From Schnuerera sp. xch1 (lineage in GTDB: Bacteria; Bacillota; Clostridia; Tissierellales; Tepidimicrobiaceae), in NCBI RefSeq assembly GCF_019931165.1, contig NZ_JAIOUP010000002.1, positions 62,001-126,000 on the forward strand: a stretch of DNA of 64,000 nt, written 5' to 3'. Shown here piece by piece: positions 28,900 to 37,678 of this stretch. Under the pieces are notes generated by a model. That model did not search any database. It was not told the origin of the DNA and saw only the letters and a list, made by a program, of their open reading frames with translations. The position numbers and the translations under genes were made by a program. The number at the start of each line of letters is the position of its first letter. The stretch's first letter is position 1.

Positions 28900-28943
28900 T
28901 CGAAGGGAAAAAGTTTGATAAACTCAACTTTAATACCCTTCGA
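28900..28943 (-). promoter_or_regulatory. Intercistronic hairpin between the M24 and dctQ genes
   Basis: TCGAAGGG/CCCTTCGA (8 bp) encloses a second AAAGTT/AACTTT stem. There is no clear T-tract, so it may be an mRNA-processing or stability element, or a weak attenuator, between the M24 gene and the TRAP genes. Confidence 0.45.
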
Positions 28944-28994
28944 TAATGTTACAAACTTGCCTATTCAATAACAACTTTTAAAAAATGAAGATAA

Positions 28995-30191
28995 CTATAT
29001 TCCAGCTATAGCACCAGCGCTTTCCCTTACCAGTAATTTTCTAGGATAAGATGTAAACAGCTCAACTCCATCTTCTGTAACTCTAAATGATTCACTAATA
29101 TCTACACCACAATCATCAAGCCAAATTCCTGGTATCATATGAAATGTCATATTAGGTTTCAATACCGTTTTATCTCCTGGTCTTAAACTTGCAGTATGTT
29201 CTCCCCAATCTGGTGGATAATTCAATCCCATCGAATATCCAATTCTTGAATCCTTGATAAATCCACTTTTCTCAATGCTTCTAGCCCATACTCTTTCAAG
29301 TTCTTCACAGCTAGCACCTGGTTTAACAGCATCTAGTGCAGCAGTTAGCCCTTCTACTACAACAGCAGCTAAATCCCTTACCTTCTGTGGTGCATCTCCT
29401 AGAATTAAAGTTCTTGATAGAGGACAATGATATCTCCTGTAGTTTCCTGCAAGTTCAAGTATTACAGTATCCCCATCCTTATATGGCTCATCTGTCCAAC
29501 TTAAATGAGGAGTTGAAGTTCTTTCACCAGCTGGCATTAATGGAATGATAGAAGCATAGTCTCCACCAAACTCTTCAGTTCCACTTATGAGAGCATGGAA
29601 AACCTTTGCAGCAGCATCACATTGTCTTACTCCTACATCAATCGAATCATAAGCAGTTTGCATGCCCTTTTCTACAATTTTTGCTGCTTTTCTCATGTAT
29701 TCTATTTCAGCATCTGACTTAATGATTTTAACCCAACTTACTAAAAGATTTCCGTCTTTAAATTTTGCATTTGGTAGACTAGCTTCAAGCCTTTCTTGAC
29801 ATTTAGCTGTGTAGTAATACGCATCCATTTCTGTAGCAATAGTTTTCTTATGATAGCCTTTTCCTTTTATAATGTCAGCTACAAACTCCATAGGATGTTT
29901 CACTAAAGAATGAACATAATCATCAGTATAGGACATTATATTATCGTCATCTAGCCAAGTTGTAATTCTTGCTGCATTTGCATCTTGTCCTCTTCCAACC
30001 CAAATAGGTTGTTCCCTATCTACCATTACAATTAAACATTGGTGCACATAGAATGACCATCCATCAAATCCTGTTAGATAATTAATATTTGCAGGATCAG
30101 TAACTATTAAAACTTCTATCCCTTTTTCATTCATTGATTTTTGGACATTTTTCATCCTTTGTTTATACTCTTCAACAGTAAAATTTAACAT
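28995..30191 (-). CDS. DoeA-like M24 hydrolase (candidate ectoine hydrolase)
   Basis: A 398-residue pita-bread-fold (M24/creatinase) protein. Segments such as YLTGFDGWSFYVHQ, WVGRGQDANAARITTW and GLNYPPDWGEHTASLRPGD resemble ectoine hydrolase DoeA/EutD, which opens ectoine to N-acetyl-2,4-diaminobutyrate. Two metal-ligand Asp positions of true M24 aminopeptidases are changed (ILELAG where DFG is usual, CPLSRT where DxTR is usual), so it is unlikely to be a prolidase. A frame to 30233 exists, but the ATG at 30191 follows AAAGGAGGGTCTAAA. The neighbouring TRAP transporter and amidohydrolase fit compatible-solute use. The family assignment is good; the substrate is inferred. Confidence 0.7.
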   Translation of the reverse strand: MLNFTVEEYKQRMKNVQKSMNEKGIEVLIVTDPANINYLTGFDGWSFYVHQCLIVMVDREQPIWVGRGQDANAARITTWLDDDNIMSYTDDYVHSLVKHPMEFVADIIKGKGYHKKTIATEMDAYYYTAKCQERLEASLPNAKFKDGNLLVSWVKIIKSDAEIEYMRKAAKIVEKGMQTAYDSIDVGVRQCDAAAKVFHALISGTEEFGGDYASIIPLMPAGERTSTPHLSWTDEPYKDGDTVILELAGNYRRYHCPLSRTLILGDAPQKVRDLAAVVVEGLTAALDAVKPGASCEELERVWARSIEKSGFIKDSRIGYSMGLNYPPDWGEHTASLRPGDKTVLKPNMTFHMIPGIWLDDCGVDISESFRVTEDGVELFTSYPRKLLVRESAGAIAGI

Positions 30192-30239
30192 TTTAGACCC
30201 TCCTTTGTATTTAGTGATAGTCGCAATAAACAATAGTTA

Positions 30240-30265
30240 TGTATACAGTATATTGTCGACATTAT
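30240..30265 (-). promoter_or_regulatory. Palindromic candidate operator upstream of the M24 gene
   Basis: TGTATACA and TGTCGACA, two 8-bp perfect palindromes, lie in the 112-bp gap between gntR and the M24 gene. The second resembles the core of the palindrome at the gntR promoter. It could be where the GntR regulator controls the catabolic operon. No strong -35/-10 pair is visible here. Confidence 0.4.
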
Positions 30266-30302
30266 TTAATATTCTACTTGTTTCACCTCCTTTTGCTTAA
30301 TA

Positions 30303-30995
30303 TTATTTTCTATCTTTGAAATAATTCTTTCTCACGCCATCTTGACTATAACTTATTATATGGTTCTTCAATGCTTTTTTACACTTCTCTATATCTTCAG
30401 ATTTTAAATATTTAATAATATCATAATGATCACTTGCTGTAACTTCTAAATCCCCTGTCATTTCTGTATCAATAATCATTGCAAGCTTAAGTTGATAAAA
30501 GAGATCTGTAAGTATCTTTACTCTCCTCAGACTATCAGATTTTTTCCAGATAAATTTATGAAATTCCATATCTTTTTCATTAATATTTATCAATTTTTCT
30601 AGGACGGGCTTATCATTTTTCGCTATCGCTACCATTTCATCTACTATTTGAGTTAACTTATCAAAGTCAGTTTGGGTTAGTTTTTTTTCATTTATCAATA
30701 TTTCAATAATATCATTTTCTAATAATAACCTAATATCAAAAACTTCATTGACGTCATCTTTAGTCATCTCAGTAACAAAATTACCTTTCCTTGGAACATA
30801 CTTTATTAATCCTTGATTTTGTAGTTCAATTATACCTTCTCTTACTGGAGCCCTACTAATATCCAATTCCATAGCAATTTTAGATTCAAGAATACGATCT
30901 CCTTCTTTGTATTCCTTTGTCAATATTTTTTTTGTTACATAGTCTATTACAATTTCACTCAAATTCTTTTTCGAATATTTTTCATTTTGAATCAT
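30303..30995 (-). CDS. GntR-family regulator (FCD/FadR subfamily)
   Basis: A 230-residue transcription factor. The N-terminal winged helix has the recognition-helix region DISRAPVREGIIELQNQGLI at about residues 48-67. The C-terminal helical FCD domain has a VNEVFDIRLLLE segment and spaced His residues typical of ligand/metal-binding members. FCD regulators usually repress a catabolic operon and release it on binding a substrate. It heads the catabolic block in the same orientation, and a palindrome overlaps its own promoter, so autorepression and control of the operon are likely. TTGGAGAGATTAAAAT precedes the ATG. Confidence 0.88.
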   Translation of the reverse strand: MIQNEKYSKKNLSEIVIDYVTKKILTKEYKEGDRILESKIAMELDISRAPVREGIIELQNQGLIKYVPRKGNFVTEMTKDDVNEVFDIRLLLENDIIEILINEKKLTQTDFDKLTQIVDEMVAIAKNDKPVLEKLININEKDMEFHKFIWKKSDSLRRVKILTDLFYQLKLAMIIDTEMTGDLEVTASDHYDIIKYLKSEDIEKCKKALKNHIISYSQDGVRKNYFKDRK

Positions 30996-31036
30996 ATTTT
31001 AATCTCTCCAATAAACATCTATCTTGTACATTTGAC

Positions 31037-31068
31037 ATTATATATTATATGTTGTTGATTGTCAACAA
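31037..31068 (-). promoter_or_regulatory. gntR promoter with overlapping palindromic operator
   Basis: On the minus strand TTGACA (31060-31065), 17-nt spacer and TATAAT (31037-31042) form a consensus promoter. The palindrome TTGTTGA-N3-TCAACAA (31052-31068) covers the -35. This is a typical site for GntR/FCD autorepression. Confidence 0.7.
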
Positions 31069-31139
31069 TATACATCTTAAATAAATCATAATAAATGTAT
31101 GATAAAGTAACTATCTAAAGTGATATGACATTATTAATG

Positions 31140-31607
31140 TCATTCTCTATATTTTTCAATTGAATATCTTTCTATTCTCCTTTGAGCATCCCTTTTAGCT
31201 ATATCCTGTCTTTTATCATATAGTTTTTTACCTTTAGCTATTGCTAACTCTAATTTTACTAATCCATTGCTTATATACACTCGTAATGGGACTAATGTAT
31301 ATCCTTTTTGCATAATAGATGAATTTAATTTTCTAATCTCCCTTTTATGAAGTAGTAATTTTCTCTTTCTAACTGGATCCACATTATAAATATTTCCTTG
31401 TTCATAAGGGCTTATATGCATACCATAAATAAATACTTCTCCATTTTCTATGGTGGCGTAACTTTCTTTTACATTTATCTTACCCTGTCTAATAGATTTA
31501 ACCTCTGTTCCTTTTAACACTAGTCCCACTTCAATAGTATCATCTATAAAGTATTCATGTTTTGCTTTTCTGTTGGTAGCTACTACTTTCACATTTTCGT
31601 TTTTCAT
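31140..31607 (-). CDS. smpB: SsrA-binding protein SmpB
   Basis: A 155-residue SmpB, the protein partner of tmRNA in trans-translation. Family hallmarks are [20 protein letters not shown] near the N terminus, [19 protein letters not shown], and a basic, disordered C-terminal tail ([20 protein letters not shown]) that enters the empty mRNA channel. A frame to 31673 is open, but the ATG at 31607 with GGTGAT upstream gives the usual length. In related Firmicutes smpB is directly followed by ssrA; here the two are about 12.7 kb apart. Confidence 0.97.
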   Translation of the reverse strand: MKNENVKVVATNRKAKHEYFIDDTIEVGLVLKGTEVKSIRQGKINVKESYATIENGEVFIYGMHISPYEQGNIYNVDPVRKRKLLLHKREIRKLNSSIMQKGYTLVPLRVYISNGLVKLELAIAKGKKLYDKRQDIAKRDAQRRIERYSIEKYRE

Positions 31608-31702
31608 AAATAAATCACCACACTTCTTCTTAAGTCTAAACAAAAGTTTATCAACCTTTTTTATGACTGTCAATAGCTTATTAACTTCACTTAGCCAATT
31701 TT

Positions 31703-33814
31703 CTAATGTACTAGCATAAAATCTATTGTTCTCTTGATTAAATTAGTATCTACTACTCGCACTTTTACAACATCCCCTAACCTATACTTCTTTCCAGTAT
31801 TCTGGCCAATCATATAATAGTTATCTTCATCAAATTCATAATAATCATCTATCATGTTTTCAAAATGGACTAATCCTTCTATTGTGTTTTCTAACTGTAC
31901 GTACATTCCATAGTGCATTAATGAAGAAATAATACCCTCATATACATTTCCAACTCTTTCAGACATATATTCTGTCATCTTTAAATCATCTACTTCTCTT
32001 TCAGCTTCTTCTGCTATTTTTTCTGTTTTTGAAGTATGATCTGCTACTTTAGGTAATATTGAATCTAGCCTAGCTTGCTCTTTAGAACTCAATCTCCCTT
32101 TATTAAAACTCTTAATGATTCTATGAATTTGTAAGTCTGGATATCTTCTAATTGGTGAAGTAAAATGTGTATAGTATTGAGCTGCCAATCCAAAATGAGC
32201 ATTATGTTCGCTGCTATATCGGGCCTTTTTAAGTGACCTTAACATAATAGTGTTAATCAATGTCTCTTCCTTTTTTCCTTTGACTTCTTTTGTAATCCGT
32301 TGCAATTCCTTTGGATGAATTTCTTGACTACCTTTGATCATATAGCCAAAGTTATGAATAATTTTATTAAAGCTATTAATTTTCTCATCATCAGGCTCTT
32401 CATGAATCCTAAATAAAAATGGTACTTCAGCCCAATACATTTGCTCAGCTACAGTTTCGTTGCAAACCAACATGAATTCTTCTATCATCCTGTTAGCTAT
32501 TCTCCTATCTTCCTTTACAATATCTATAGGCTTACCTTTATCATCAAGTATTATCCTAGCTTCTGAAAAATCAAAATCAATACTTCCTCTTCTCTCTCTT
32601 CTTTCATTTAAAATATTACATAATTCATTCATCAGCTTTAAGTCGTCAACTATCTTTTCTAATCCCTCGAAAGCTTTATTATCATTTTTTTCTAACAAGT
32701 CTGATACTTCATCATAAATTAATCTTGCTTTACTTCTTATAACTCCTTCTACTATTTCATGCTTTATTACATTGCCTTCTGAATCAATCTCCATAAATAC
32801 TGACATAGTCAATCTGTCTACATTTGGATTCAAACTACAGATCCCATTTGATAATTCCTCTGGTAACATAGGTATTACTCTATCTATTAAATATATACTA
32901 TTTCCTCTTTTATAAGCCTCTCTGTCTAAAGCAGATTTTTCCTTAACATAATGAGAGACATCTGCTATATGTACTCCCAATCTATAATTATTTTCAACTT
33001 TTTCTATAGAAACAGCATCATCAAAATCTTTAGCATCTGGTCCATCTATGGTGAAGGTATTTAAATCTCTTAAATCTACTCTGTTTTTGATTTCCTCTTC
33101 ACTTATCTCTTCCTCAATTATATTTGCCTGTTGTTTAACCTTTGGCGGAAATTCTTCTGGTAGCTTAAATTGTTTTATTATCGATAATATATCTACACCT
33201 TTTTCTCCTACACACCCTAATATATCCACTATTTTGCCTTCTGGATTCCTTCTCTTCTCTGGCCATCTCACTATCTCAACTACTACTTTTTGATTGTTTT
33301 TGGCTCCATTAATATGCTCTTTTGGTATAAACACATCATAAGCTATTTTTGTATCATCAGGTATTACGAATCCAAAATTTTTACTACTTTCGTAGGTTCC
33401 TACTATAGTATTATTTGCTCTCTCTAATATTCTGATGACTTCTCCTTCATCTCTCCTATCTTTAGATCCCATATTTGTTATCTTTACAACAACTCTATCT
33501 TCATGCATTGCACCATTAGTTCCTTCAGCTGGTATAAATATATCTTCCATTCCTCTATCATCAGGAATGAAAAAGGCAAAGCCCCTTTCATTTCCTTGTA
33601 ACTTTCCTACTACTAGGTTCATTTTCGATACAAGGCCATACCTTTCATTCCTAATCTTTATTATACTTCCTTCTCTTTCCATTTCATTTAATATTTTATA
33701 AAATTCTTTTGTCTCTCTTTCTTCTATTCCAAACTGAACAGCTAACTCTTCTTTAAGCATAGGTTTATATAGTTTTTCCTCCATAAAATCAATTATATTA
33801 GTTTTTATTCTCAT
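31703..33814 (-). CDS. rnr: Ribonuclease R
   Basis: About 703 residues, a 3'-5' exoribonuclease of the RNase II/R family. Order: N-terminal winged-helix region (1-70), two cold-shock/OB domains (about 70-220), the RNB catalytic domain with [17 protein letters not shown] (metal-binding Asp cluster) at about residue 260, then a C-terminal S1 domain ([20 protein letters not shown]). RNase R degrades structured RNA and takes part in tmRNA-directed mRNA decay, in keeping with its place beside smpB. The ATG at 33814 has GGAGG upstream; an earlier ATG at 33829 overlaps that site and is unlikely. Confidence 0.97.
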   Translation of the reverse strand: MRIKTNIIDFMEEKLYKPMLKEELAVQFGIEERETKEFYKILNEMEREGSIIKIRNERYGLVSKMNLVVGKLQGNERGFAFFIPDDRGMEDIFIPAEGTNGAMHEDRVVVKITNMGSKDRRDEGEVIRILERANNTIVGTYESSKNFGFVIPDDTKIAYDVFIPKEHINGAKNNQKVVVEIVRWPEKRRNPEGKIVDILGCVGEKGVDILSIIKQFKLPEEFPPKVKQQANIIEEEISEEEIKNRVDLRDLNTFTIDGPDAKDFDDAVSIEKVENNYRLGVHIADVSHYVKEKSALDREAYKRGNSIYLIDRVIPMLPEELSNGICSLNPNVDRLTMSVFMEIDSEGNVIKHEIVEGVIRSKARLIYDEVSDLLEKNDNKAFEGLEKIVDDLKLMNELCNILNERRERRGSIDFDFSEARIILDDKGKPIDIVKEDRRIANRMIEEFMLVCNETVAEQMYWAEVPFLFRIHEEPDDEKINSFNKIIHNFGYMIKGSQEIHPKELQRITKEVKGKKEETLINTIMLRSLKKARYSSEHNAHFGLAAQYYTHFTSPIRRYPDLQIHRIIKSFNKGRLSSKEQARLDSILPKVADHTSKTEKIAEEAEREVDDLKMTEYMSERVGNVYEGIISSLMHYGMYVQLENTIEGLVHFENMIDDYYEFDEDNYYMIGQNTGKKYRLGDVVKVRVVDTNLIKRTIDFMLVH

Positions 33815-33863
33815 GTTTATTTCCTCCATTCTTTATCTCTTTGTTTATTATTTTGTTATAGCT

Positions 33864-35045
33864 TTAAACCTTCTCACTTCTAATTTTCATGCTTCCTAAG
33901 TTTACCTTATTAAATAAATCTGCTTCATAAGTATACATATTTTTATTTTTATCTTCATGTACCTTTATTGCAATATTAATCATTTCATCTATCAATTTTT
34001 TCATAGGATATCCTTTATCTTCCCATAAATAAAATGCTATAGAACCAGGTAGAGTATTTATTTCATTGATATAAATATTTTCTTCTTCATCTATTAAAAA
34101 ATCTACCCTAGAATTTCCTCTTCCATCAATTACTATAAAGGACTTTATGGCTATTTTTTCTATTTTTTCTCTTATATCATCATTGATATCAGCAGGAATG
34201 ATTCTACGACTATTCTCTTTTCCTGCTCCTTTAACATTACTTCTTATATATTTATCCTCAAATGTTAGTATTTCTTTCCAGCCCAAAGGTTCTTCACATA
34301 GTGACGCTAATACATTATCATCATATCCCAATACAGCACAATTAATTTCCCTTGCATTTTCAACTGCCTTTTCAACAATAATTTTTCTATCATATCTTAT
34401 AGCTACTTCAATGGCATCAATTAAACTATCTCTATCTTTAGCTTTTGAAATCCCTATGCTGGATCCTAAATTAGCAGGCTTTACAAATAATGGGTATCCA
34501 AGATCTTCTTCAATTCTTTTTATTATTTCTTCTTGTTTTTCAAACCATTTATTTCTGTAAAACCATGCGTAATCTACTATTGGCAAATCGTTTGCTTTAA
34601 AAACATCCTTCATTATTATCTTATCCATACCTACTGATGAAGCTATTATTCCTCCACCTACATATGGTATATTTATTAGTTCAAATACTCCTTGTATTGT
34701 TCCATCTTCTCCATTAACACCATGTATTGTAGGAAATACAATATCTATCTCATCAATTACTTTTCTGGAAAGTAGTCTTGCACTACTTGGATTAAGATAT
34801 AAGTTATATTCATCAGTATTCAATGATAATAATACAGGCTTTAAATCTACAAGATTATTGTTCTTAAAGTTTTTAAATTCTCTTAAACTATCACCAGTAA
34901 ACCATTTGCCTTTTTTATCTATATAAATAGGTATCGTATCATATTTCTGCTTATCAATATTTTCTAATACTTGTAACCCTGTTATTACTGAAACGTCATG
35001 TTCTACACTACGCCCCCCAAAAACAATAGCCACTTTCTTTTTCAT
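33864..35045 (-). CDS. ddl: D-alanine--D-alanine ligase
   Basis: A 393-residue ATP-grasp ligase that makes D-Ala-D-Ala for the peptidoglycan stem peptide. It has KVAIVFGGRSVEHDVSVIT at the N terminus, the KPANLGSSIGISK ATP-binding loop, and the C-terminal INEINTLPGS metal site. It has a C-terminal extension of about 25 residues compared with the usual form. It lies immediately downstream of the MurF-like gene, the common ddl-murF pairing. GGAGGGGTAAAA precedes the ATG. Confidence 0.95.
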   Translation of the reverse strand: MKKKVAIVFGGRSVEHDVSVITGLQVLENIDKQKYDTIPIYIDKKGKWFTGDSLREFKNFKNNNLVDLKPVLLSLNTDEYNLYLNPSSARLLSRKVIDEIDIVFPTIHGVNGEDGTIQGVFELINIPYVGGGIIASSVGMDKIIMKDVFKANDLPIVDYAWFYRNKWFEKQEEIIKRIEEDLGYPLFVKPANLGSSIGISKAKDRDSLIDAIEVAIRYDRKIIVEKAVENAREINCAVLGYDDNVLASLCEEPLGWKEILTFEDKYIRSNVKGAGKENSRRIIPADINDDIREKIEKIAIKSFIVIDGRGNSRVDFLIDEEENIYINEINTLPGSIAFYLWEDKGYPMKKLIDEMINIAIKVHEDKNKNMYTYEADLFNKVNLGSMKIRSEKV

Positions 35046-35060
35046 TTTTACCCCTCCTGA

Positions 35061-36710
35061 CTACTCATAATAATTATCGGGCAAATCATTTTCAAATAAT
35101 ATTACATCCTTTGGTCTTGCAATTTTCTCAATTTCTAATTTAGCTTCATCCAAATCATTTACAATAAAAATATTTTTCTCATTATAACCTTCTTTTAATA
35201 AACCTTCATAAATAGGTATAGTTATATCTTTACCTACCAAGATAACATAATCACATACCTTAGCAATATTCATCCCAAACTCCTTATTTGCTTCTTTTTC
35301 TATTTTACCTAGTTCTACCATTCCTGGAGTTACAATTATTTTTCTGCCTTCTTTAAATTGATCTAGTACTTCTAATGCTGCTTTTGCCCCTATGGGATTA
35401 GAATTAAAAGCATCGTCAATTATTATAATTCCAGTACCAGGATCTATTATATTAAGTCTATGAGGTATTGGTTTTACCTTTTTTATACCTCTCTTTATCT
35501 CTTCTAAATCTAATCCTAATGCAATAGATATACTAACTGCAGCTAATATGTTATATATATTATGTTTACCCAATAATTTTGTCGTACATTGTATACTTCT
35601 CCCATATTTATCTTTGATTGTGAAAGTAGATCCATCTTTTGTAACTTCTATGTCTTCAGCATATATGTCTAATTTATCAAAATCATTCATACCATACAAG
35701 ATTTTTCTCTTAAAGGTTTTATCTGCTAATTTCCTTAAACATTCATTATCATAGTTGAATATTGCCACTCCATCAGCTGAAAGTTCAGCAATCAACTCAT
35801 ACTTTGTCTTCGCTATATTATCTATATTTTTGAATGTATCAAGATGAGTAGGACCTATAGATGTAACAACTCCTATATCAGGCCTAGTTAACTCTGCTAA
35901 TTCCTTAATATCCCCTATATTCCTAGCACCCATTTCTGCGATAAATACTTGATACTTGTCATTTAGCTGTTCATTTATTATCTTGCTCAATCCCATTGGA
36001 GTATTATAACTCTCTGGAGTATTTAATACCTTATATTTTTGCTTTAATATAGTTGCCGTAATAAATTTAGTACTCGTCTTTCCAAGACTTCCTGTAATTC
36101 CTATTACCTGCAAATCTTCTAGAGAATTAATTTTTTCTTGTGCTTTTTCAAAAAAATAATTATTTATGCTATTCTCAATAGGTTTAATTATTATATTGGA
36201 TATATATATAGAATATGATTGAAAATAATAAAGAACAGTCCCCACAAATAATACTATTGGAAAGTAGACTAAGTCATTATCATAGAGGTTTATATAAATA
36301 ATAAAAACTGCTACTACTAATATTAAATTCAACATAAAATTGGCTATAAAAAGCCTTTTTGCTCTACTTGTGAATATTAAAGGCTTTTTCTTTTTTTTGT
36401 TCTTTGTCTTTAATGTTAGTATCATATGGAATAGCCAAAGTATATTATATAAAATCCACATTAATAACTGAATTCCTTTATTATTTATCAATAAGGCAAT
36501 AACAATTATATATAATATAGTCATTATAAGTATAAAGGTTGAATTCTTTCTAAGCATTCTTGTATACGCCCTGTTACTTTTCTGCAGCCATCTTATATAC
36601 TGTTCTTGTTTGTATCCTTCTAATTGCATCATATGCAAAAAGAACTTAGATCTTCTTACAATTAAATATAACAGTACTATTATCAAGAACAAAATCATTA
36701 AACTATACAA
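35061..36710 (-). CDS. Mur ligase, MurF-like, with N-terminal membrane region
   Basis: A 549-residue Mur ligase. Residues 1-180 contain about five hydrophobic segments, not part of a standard MurF. The ligase core begins near residue 200 with the P-loop GITGSLGKTST, then EMGARNIGDIKELAELTRP and the central-domain GPTHLDTFKN signature. The C-terminal domain carries IIIDDAFNSNP. MurF adds D-Ala-D-Ala to the UDP-MurNAc-tripeptide, and the neighbouring ddl supports this. The start is probably TTG at 36710, nine bases after AGGAGG; an ATG at 36698 is an alternative. The membrane-anchored form is the unusual feature. Confidence 0.85.
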   Translation of the reverse strand: MYSLMILFLIIVLLYLIVRRSKFFLHMMQLEGYKQEQYIRWLQKSNRAYTRMLRKNSTFILIMTILYIIVIALLINNKGIQLLMWILYNILWLFHMILTLKTKNKKKKKPLIFTSRAKRLFIANFMLNLILVVAVFIIYINLYDNDLVYFPIVLFVGTVLYYFQSYSIYISNIIIKPIENSINNYFFEKAQEKINSLEDLQVIGITGSLGKTSTKFITATILKQKYKVLNTPESYNTPMGLSKIINEQLNDKYQVFIAEMGARNIGDIKELAELTRPDIGVVTSIGPTHLDTFKNIDNIAKTKYELIAELSADGVAIFNYDNECLRKLADKTFKRKILYGMNDFDKLDIYAEDIEVTKDGSTFTIKDKYGRSIQCTTKLLGKHNIYNILAAVSISIALGLDLEEIKRGIKKVKPIPHRLNIIDPGTGIIIIDDAFNSNPIGAKAALEVLDQFKEGRKIIVTPGMVELGKIEKEANKEFGMNIAKVCDYVILVGKDITIPIYEGLLKEGYNEKNIFIVNDLDEAKLEIEKIARPKDVILFENDLPDNYYE

Positions 36711-36743
36711 ACCTATTCACCTCCTAATCACTACAGCAGCTAA

Positions 36744-37514
36744 TTATTTATCTTCAGTCAATAAAAAAGCTTTTAGTATCATTGAAAATTCATTGAAATT
36801 ATCTAAATAAGAATAATGTCCAGCACCTTCAAGAATTACCAACCCACTATCTTGTATCTCCCTTTCCATGATTTTTCCCATATAAAGAGGTGTATCAGTA
36901 TCCTCATTCCCCCATATTAATAATGTTGGAAATTGTATATCTTTAAGCATTGGTTTTAAATCTTCATTTACTACATTAACAAGTATTTTTCTCATTATAC
37001 CAGTTGAATCTTTATAATCAGTTGAACCAAACTTCTTATAAAATTTCTCTATCTTCATATTATCTTCTATCCAGAAAAAAATTATTTTATATAAAAATTT
37101 AAGTGCTTTAAAAGCATAGACTTTTAAGTAATATTTAAGTCCTCTTTTTGGGATCAATCCTGCACTATCTATCAATACTATTTTTTCTATTATTTCAGGA
37201 TAATGTGTACTCAATATTATAGATATTTTACCACCAAATGAATGTCCTATTAATATAATTTTATCAATCCCCATGGTGTCAATAAATTTTTTAACAACTC
37301 TAGCATAATCTTTTGAGTTAAATGCTTGCTTCGGTTCCTGACTTTGCCCAAAACCTGGTAAATCTAAAGCATATACATTAAAATTATGCTTTAAGAGATT
37401 TACTATTGGTAGAATTGTAACCATTCTAGCTCCCCAGCCATGGAGCACTAATACATTTCTACCTTCTCCTACATTTATATAGTTAATTTCCATACCTTCA
37501 ATCTTAATCTTCAT
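36744..37514 (-). CDS. Alpha/beta hydrolase
   Basis: An alpha/beta-hydrolase-fold protein of about 256 residues. The oxyanion region is LHGWGAR, the nucleophile elbow GHSFGG at about residue 92, the acid is in the WGNEDTDTP segment, and the catalytic His is in GAGHYSYLD. There is no signal peptide, so it is cytoplasmic; the substrate is unknown. In Bacillus subtilis a carboxylesterase gene lies between secG and rnr, and this gene occupies the equivalent stretch. The ATG at 37514 after AAGGAAG is preferred over the one at 37538. Confidence 0.85.
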   Translation of the reverse strand: MKIKIEGMEINYINVGEGRNVLVLHGWGARMVTILPIVNLLKHNFNVYALDLPGFGQSQEPKQAFNSKDYARVVKKFIDTMGIDKIILIGHSFGGKISIILSTHYPEIIEKIVLIDSAGLIPKRGLKYYLKVYAFKALKFLYKIIFFWIEDNMKIEKFYKKFGSTDYKDSTGIMRKILVNVVNEDLKPMLKDIQFPTLLIWGNEDTDTPLYMGKIMEREIQDSGLVILEGAGHYSYLDNFNEFSMILKAFLLTEDK

Positions 37515-37637
37515 CTGATATCTTCCTTCTATCTTCATAATAAATATTATTAACTATATATATGCGAATATAACACTTTATGTTAATTATTTATTATTAC
37601 TAGCCGGTTATGTCACACATACCTGTGATATTATAAT

Positions 37638-37667
37638 AAAAAAAGCTCTCCATAGGAGAGCTTTTTT
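37638..37667 (-). terminator. Terminator after hppA
   Basis: AAAAGCTCTCC/GGAGAGCTTTT stem with ATA loop and T-tract, twelve bases past the pyrophosphatase stop codon. Confidence 0.9.
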
Positions 37668-37678
37668 ATCAGATTCCA

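Noticed and set aside
28995-30191. Creatinase or Xaa-Pro peptidase
   Set aside because: The N-terminal and C-terminal segments fit DoeA better, and prolidase metal ligands are changed.
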